The translations under genes and the position numbers were made by a program. DNA of 64,000 nt, from the NCBI GenBank assembly GCA_019925095.2, contig CM034388.1:3521501-3585500 (forward strand), given 5' to 3'. The stretch's first letter is position 1, and each line of letters begins with the position of its first letter. This DNA comes from Dendrolimus kikuchii (Eukaryota; Arthropoda; Insecta; Lepidoptera; Lasiocampidae). Below the pieces are notes generated by a model, which was not told where the DNA came from, ran no database searches, and worked only from the letters and a program-made list of their open reading frames with translations. This document shows, one piece after another, positions 61,840 to 64,000 of this stretch.

Positions 61840-62039
61840 GTAGTTTTAATACCGAAAATTGGCATAGATACTTTTCATCCGGGAGATGGGACAGTTTGCG
61901 ATATAAAATGAAGTGAATCTTCCGGGGCAAATAGCAGTAACATAAAAATGTAATACAATGTAGCCTGTGTTGTAACCTCTTTAAACAAGAGGCACGCACC
62001 AGAGGTTGACCTGCGGCGCAGCCGCGGGATAAACTCTAG
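61840..62039 (+). mobile_element. Helitron-like 3' end, related to 54480-54687
   Basis: GCGATATAAAATGAAGTGAA, then TTTAAACAAGAGGCACG, the hairpin GCGGC-gca-GCCGC and CTAG|T at 62036-62040 follow the same order as 54540-54688. Confidence 0.75.
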
Positions 62040-62052
62040 TTATATATATAAA

Positions 62053-62321
62053 CAGGGGCGGATTTAGAAATATGACGCCTGTAGTCTATTATAATTTTAC
62101 CGCCTTAAAAATTAGATCATTTTTTTGTCAATGAAATTGTAACTTTATGATTTGTGTACATATCGTGAGACGTGTCTAGTCTTGAAATAGACCTCCTTTT
62201 TACCGTAGTTTGAAGATTATGTAAGACAATATATATAAAAATTGGCCCCAAATTTGCCGCCCCTCTAAAATCTGCCGCCTTAGGCTCCAGCCTACTCAGC
62301 CTATTAGTAAATCCACCACTG
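62053..62321. mobile_element. hAT MITE, 269 bp
   Basis: Ends CAGGGGCGGATTTA and TAAATCCACCACTG are inverted copies with two differences. TATATAAA at 62045-62052 and 62322-62329 is a perfect 8-bp target duplication. No coding capacity. Confidence 0.85.
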
Positions 62322-62589
62322 TATATAAATGGGGGCAGGCAGAAACAATGAATCTCCACTTGCGACGATCCTGCCCAAACTACATGCATATAAAGCTAGT
62401 ATATTATAGAGAACAATGATTGCGACGTATGTACACGGACGGACCAGACGATTGAGTAAGGCTGCTGAGTTTTTTGCGCCACTTCTTCTGCTTTAACAGA
62501 ACTAAAACTGCTTTGGAAGCGGTGGTAGACTTGCAATAAGTAAGTAATCTGTAAGATTCAATCTTAAAATGAATATATTCATTTTCTTT

Positions 62590-62783
62590 TTATTTTCCGG
62601 TTCCGGGTTCGATTCCTGACATGGTAAATGTCGGATACGAATTTTCTCCGTTATTTACTATGGTCTGGGTGTCTGCGATCGGCCCCAGAGTAGTCCGTTC
62701 TATATTACCCATAATACAAGTGTAACTTGCTTAATTTGAGGATATACAATATGTGTGTCTGTCTGCCTATTATTATTATTATT
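62590..62783 (+). repeat. tRNA-derived SINE, 5' truncated
   Basis: It has the B box GGTTCGATTCC at about 62608, then TTATTTACTATGGTCTGGGT and CCCCAGAGTAGTCCGTTC, ending in (TAT)n. Same family as 15319-15572. Confidence 0.75.
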
Positions 62784-63535
62784 TCACTAAAATCGTCACC
62801 CAAGCCTAACATCAAAATATGTGCAAAAAAAAATTTATTCTAAATGACTGCGAAACATGAACAGGTTTATTTAGTTTTGAAATGAAGGACATTCAATTTG
62901 AGTTCGTTGCACTGGTTGCTTTCAAAATTTCGAGATTAAACCTAAACACATATAAAACACAGACTGTAACTTATTATGCTTTTAATTACTTTCGATAAGC
63001 AGCTTTATAAGATGTGGAAGATTAGCAATCGCATGAATTCACCTTTCAAATGACGTGTGTTCGAATCCTGATTGGAAAAGGTGCACTACTTAAACTTCTC
63101 TGACCTAAAATGCGTATTGTTACAATTACCACGTGCTGGCGCTGAAGGAAAACGTGTTGAAACCGTAACATTGACCTAATCGATGAGTCTTGATAATGAA
63201 GATAACTTGGACGAGCGGGTGATTACTAGACCGTCCTCAAAAACATGCGGAGGTTCGAGCCGTAAAAGTCCCATTGCTGAGTGGGACTTTTATAGACTGA
63301 CAAAAAACTTTAAATTTTATTAAACAACTTTCAAGTCAAAGTTCAACCTGAGATCGAGTTTTGAAAAAGTGGCCAAATACGCGAGGGTCCACGAACAATG
63401 AAGGGATCCATTGACCATTAAGCCACGCGAGGGGGTAGGCGACGGCCCGTGTATGGGATTTGTCAGGTCGGGGTGGTTCTAGCACCTCTATACAGGACTA
63501 GAAGTACTATTGCCACACCACAGTTAGCGGGCATA
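62784..63535. other. Repeat-derived DNA, no gene
   Basis: 63110-63160 recalls the repeat at 7141 and 63420-63535 recalls 26825-26925. The rest is unassigned. Confidence 0.4.
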
Positions 63536-63537
63536 CT

Positions 63538-63873
63538 TTTTTTTTAAATTTATTATCTTTTTTTTTTCTTTGCAGGAGTTCAGCAGACAGGCAGACGGCC
63601 CATTTGATGGAAAGCGGTTACCATCGCCTATGGACATTTGCAACACCAAAAGTGCTACAAATGCGCTGCTGCTCTCTTAAAGGAGAGTGGAACCTAGTCA
63701 CTAATGCCGGAACACAACACAAGGTTGTTATGGCAGCATATTCTAGACTAGGGGTGGTCGCCATCCAGTCGAGCAAATACCCTACCACCTAGCTGTGGGT
63801 TGTTTAGTCGCCTCTTACGACAGGCCGCCTGGCCGCAGGAAATTGTATTCTTTCTCCGTTCCTGCACGGATAA
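63538..63873 (-). repeat. Family F retroposon, full length
   Basis: T-run, TTGCAGGAGTTCAGCAGACA, full body and head GTTCCTGCACGGATAA. Very close to the copy at 60176. Confidence 0.8.
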
Positions 63874-63931
63874 AATCTATATATAAATATCTAATATGCT
63901 TACAATCATATACATGATATACATTAGAAAT

Positions 63932-64000
63932 TATCCGTGCAGGAACGGAGAAAGAATACAATTTCCTGCGGCCGGGCGGCTTGTCGTAAGAGGCGACTTA
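63932..64000 (+). repeat. Family F retroposon, runs off the window
   Basis: Head TTATCCGTGCAGGAACGG and the GCCGGGCGGCTTGTCG block. It faces head-to-head with the copy ending at 63873. Confidence 0.75.

Noticed and set aside
60851..61999. Frames of up to 382 codons with Thr-Thr-Ser/Pro, Val-Asp or His-Asp repeats
   Set aside because: The 9-bp unit is stop-free in every frame. No conserved domain, splice site or start context supports a gene.

Overview
The window looks like nuclear DNA of an insect, most probably a moth or butterfly. The base composition is AT-rich. A host gene has eleven small exons with canonical GT-AG introns, and almost everything else is transposable elements. These include Helitron-like elements ending in CTAG, RTE-like LINEs with (ATGT)n tails, CR1/jockey-like LINEs, tRNA-derived SINEs, hAT, Harbinger and foldback MITEs. 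The order-level placement is an inference from element style; no species can be named. No bacterial operon, CRISPR array or rRNA was seen.

The only intact host gene I can support is on the minus strand. It encodes a CD36-family (class B scavenger receptor type) membrane protein of 566 residues in 11 exons, from the start codon at 50366 to the stop at 9524. All exon junctions keep frame (phases 1,1,2,0,0,0,1,1,0,0). The protein has an unusually long acidic N-terminal tail, two membrane segments, a glycosylated ectodomain with four cysteines and a 47-residue C-terminal tail. Its introns carry most of the repeats in the window, and one retroposon tail lies directly against the splice donor of exon 6.

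Layout. 1-2.3 kb: 3' part of a decayed Harbinger element with two convergent broken genes. 3.8-4.5 kb: a broken YqaJ-like nuclease fragment. 4.5-9.4 kb: AT-rich DNA with MITEs and retroposon pieces. 9.5-50.4 kb: the CD36-like gene with its repeat-filled introns. These introns hold LINE 3' ends, SINEs, a solo LTR, hAT derivatives and duplicated segments. 47-55 kb also holds three LINE fragments, the largest a reverse transcriptase with a deletion between its catalytic motifs. 53.4-54.7 kb: a Helitron-like element carrying an 8-bp minisatellite. 56.2-58.1 kb: a hAT element with perfect 8-bp target duplications. 58.5-64 kb: further retroposons, a second minisatellite inside Helitron-type sequence, a hAT MITE and a SINE.

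I did not find a clearly new biological system. The observations most worth checking are covarying 3'-UTR hairpins in one LINE family and a G-U-supported hairpin in another, the retroposon abutting a splice donor, and a SINE-like family that seems to share its 3' tail with another retroposon. Also notable are two Helitron-type elements with unrelated minisatellites and a dated series of insertions with exact target-site duplications.
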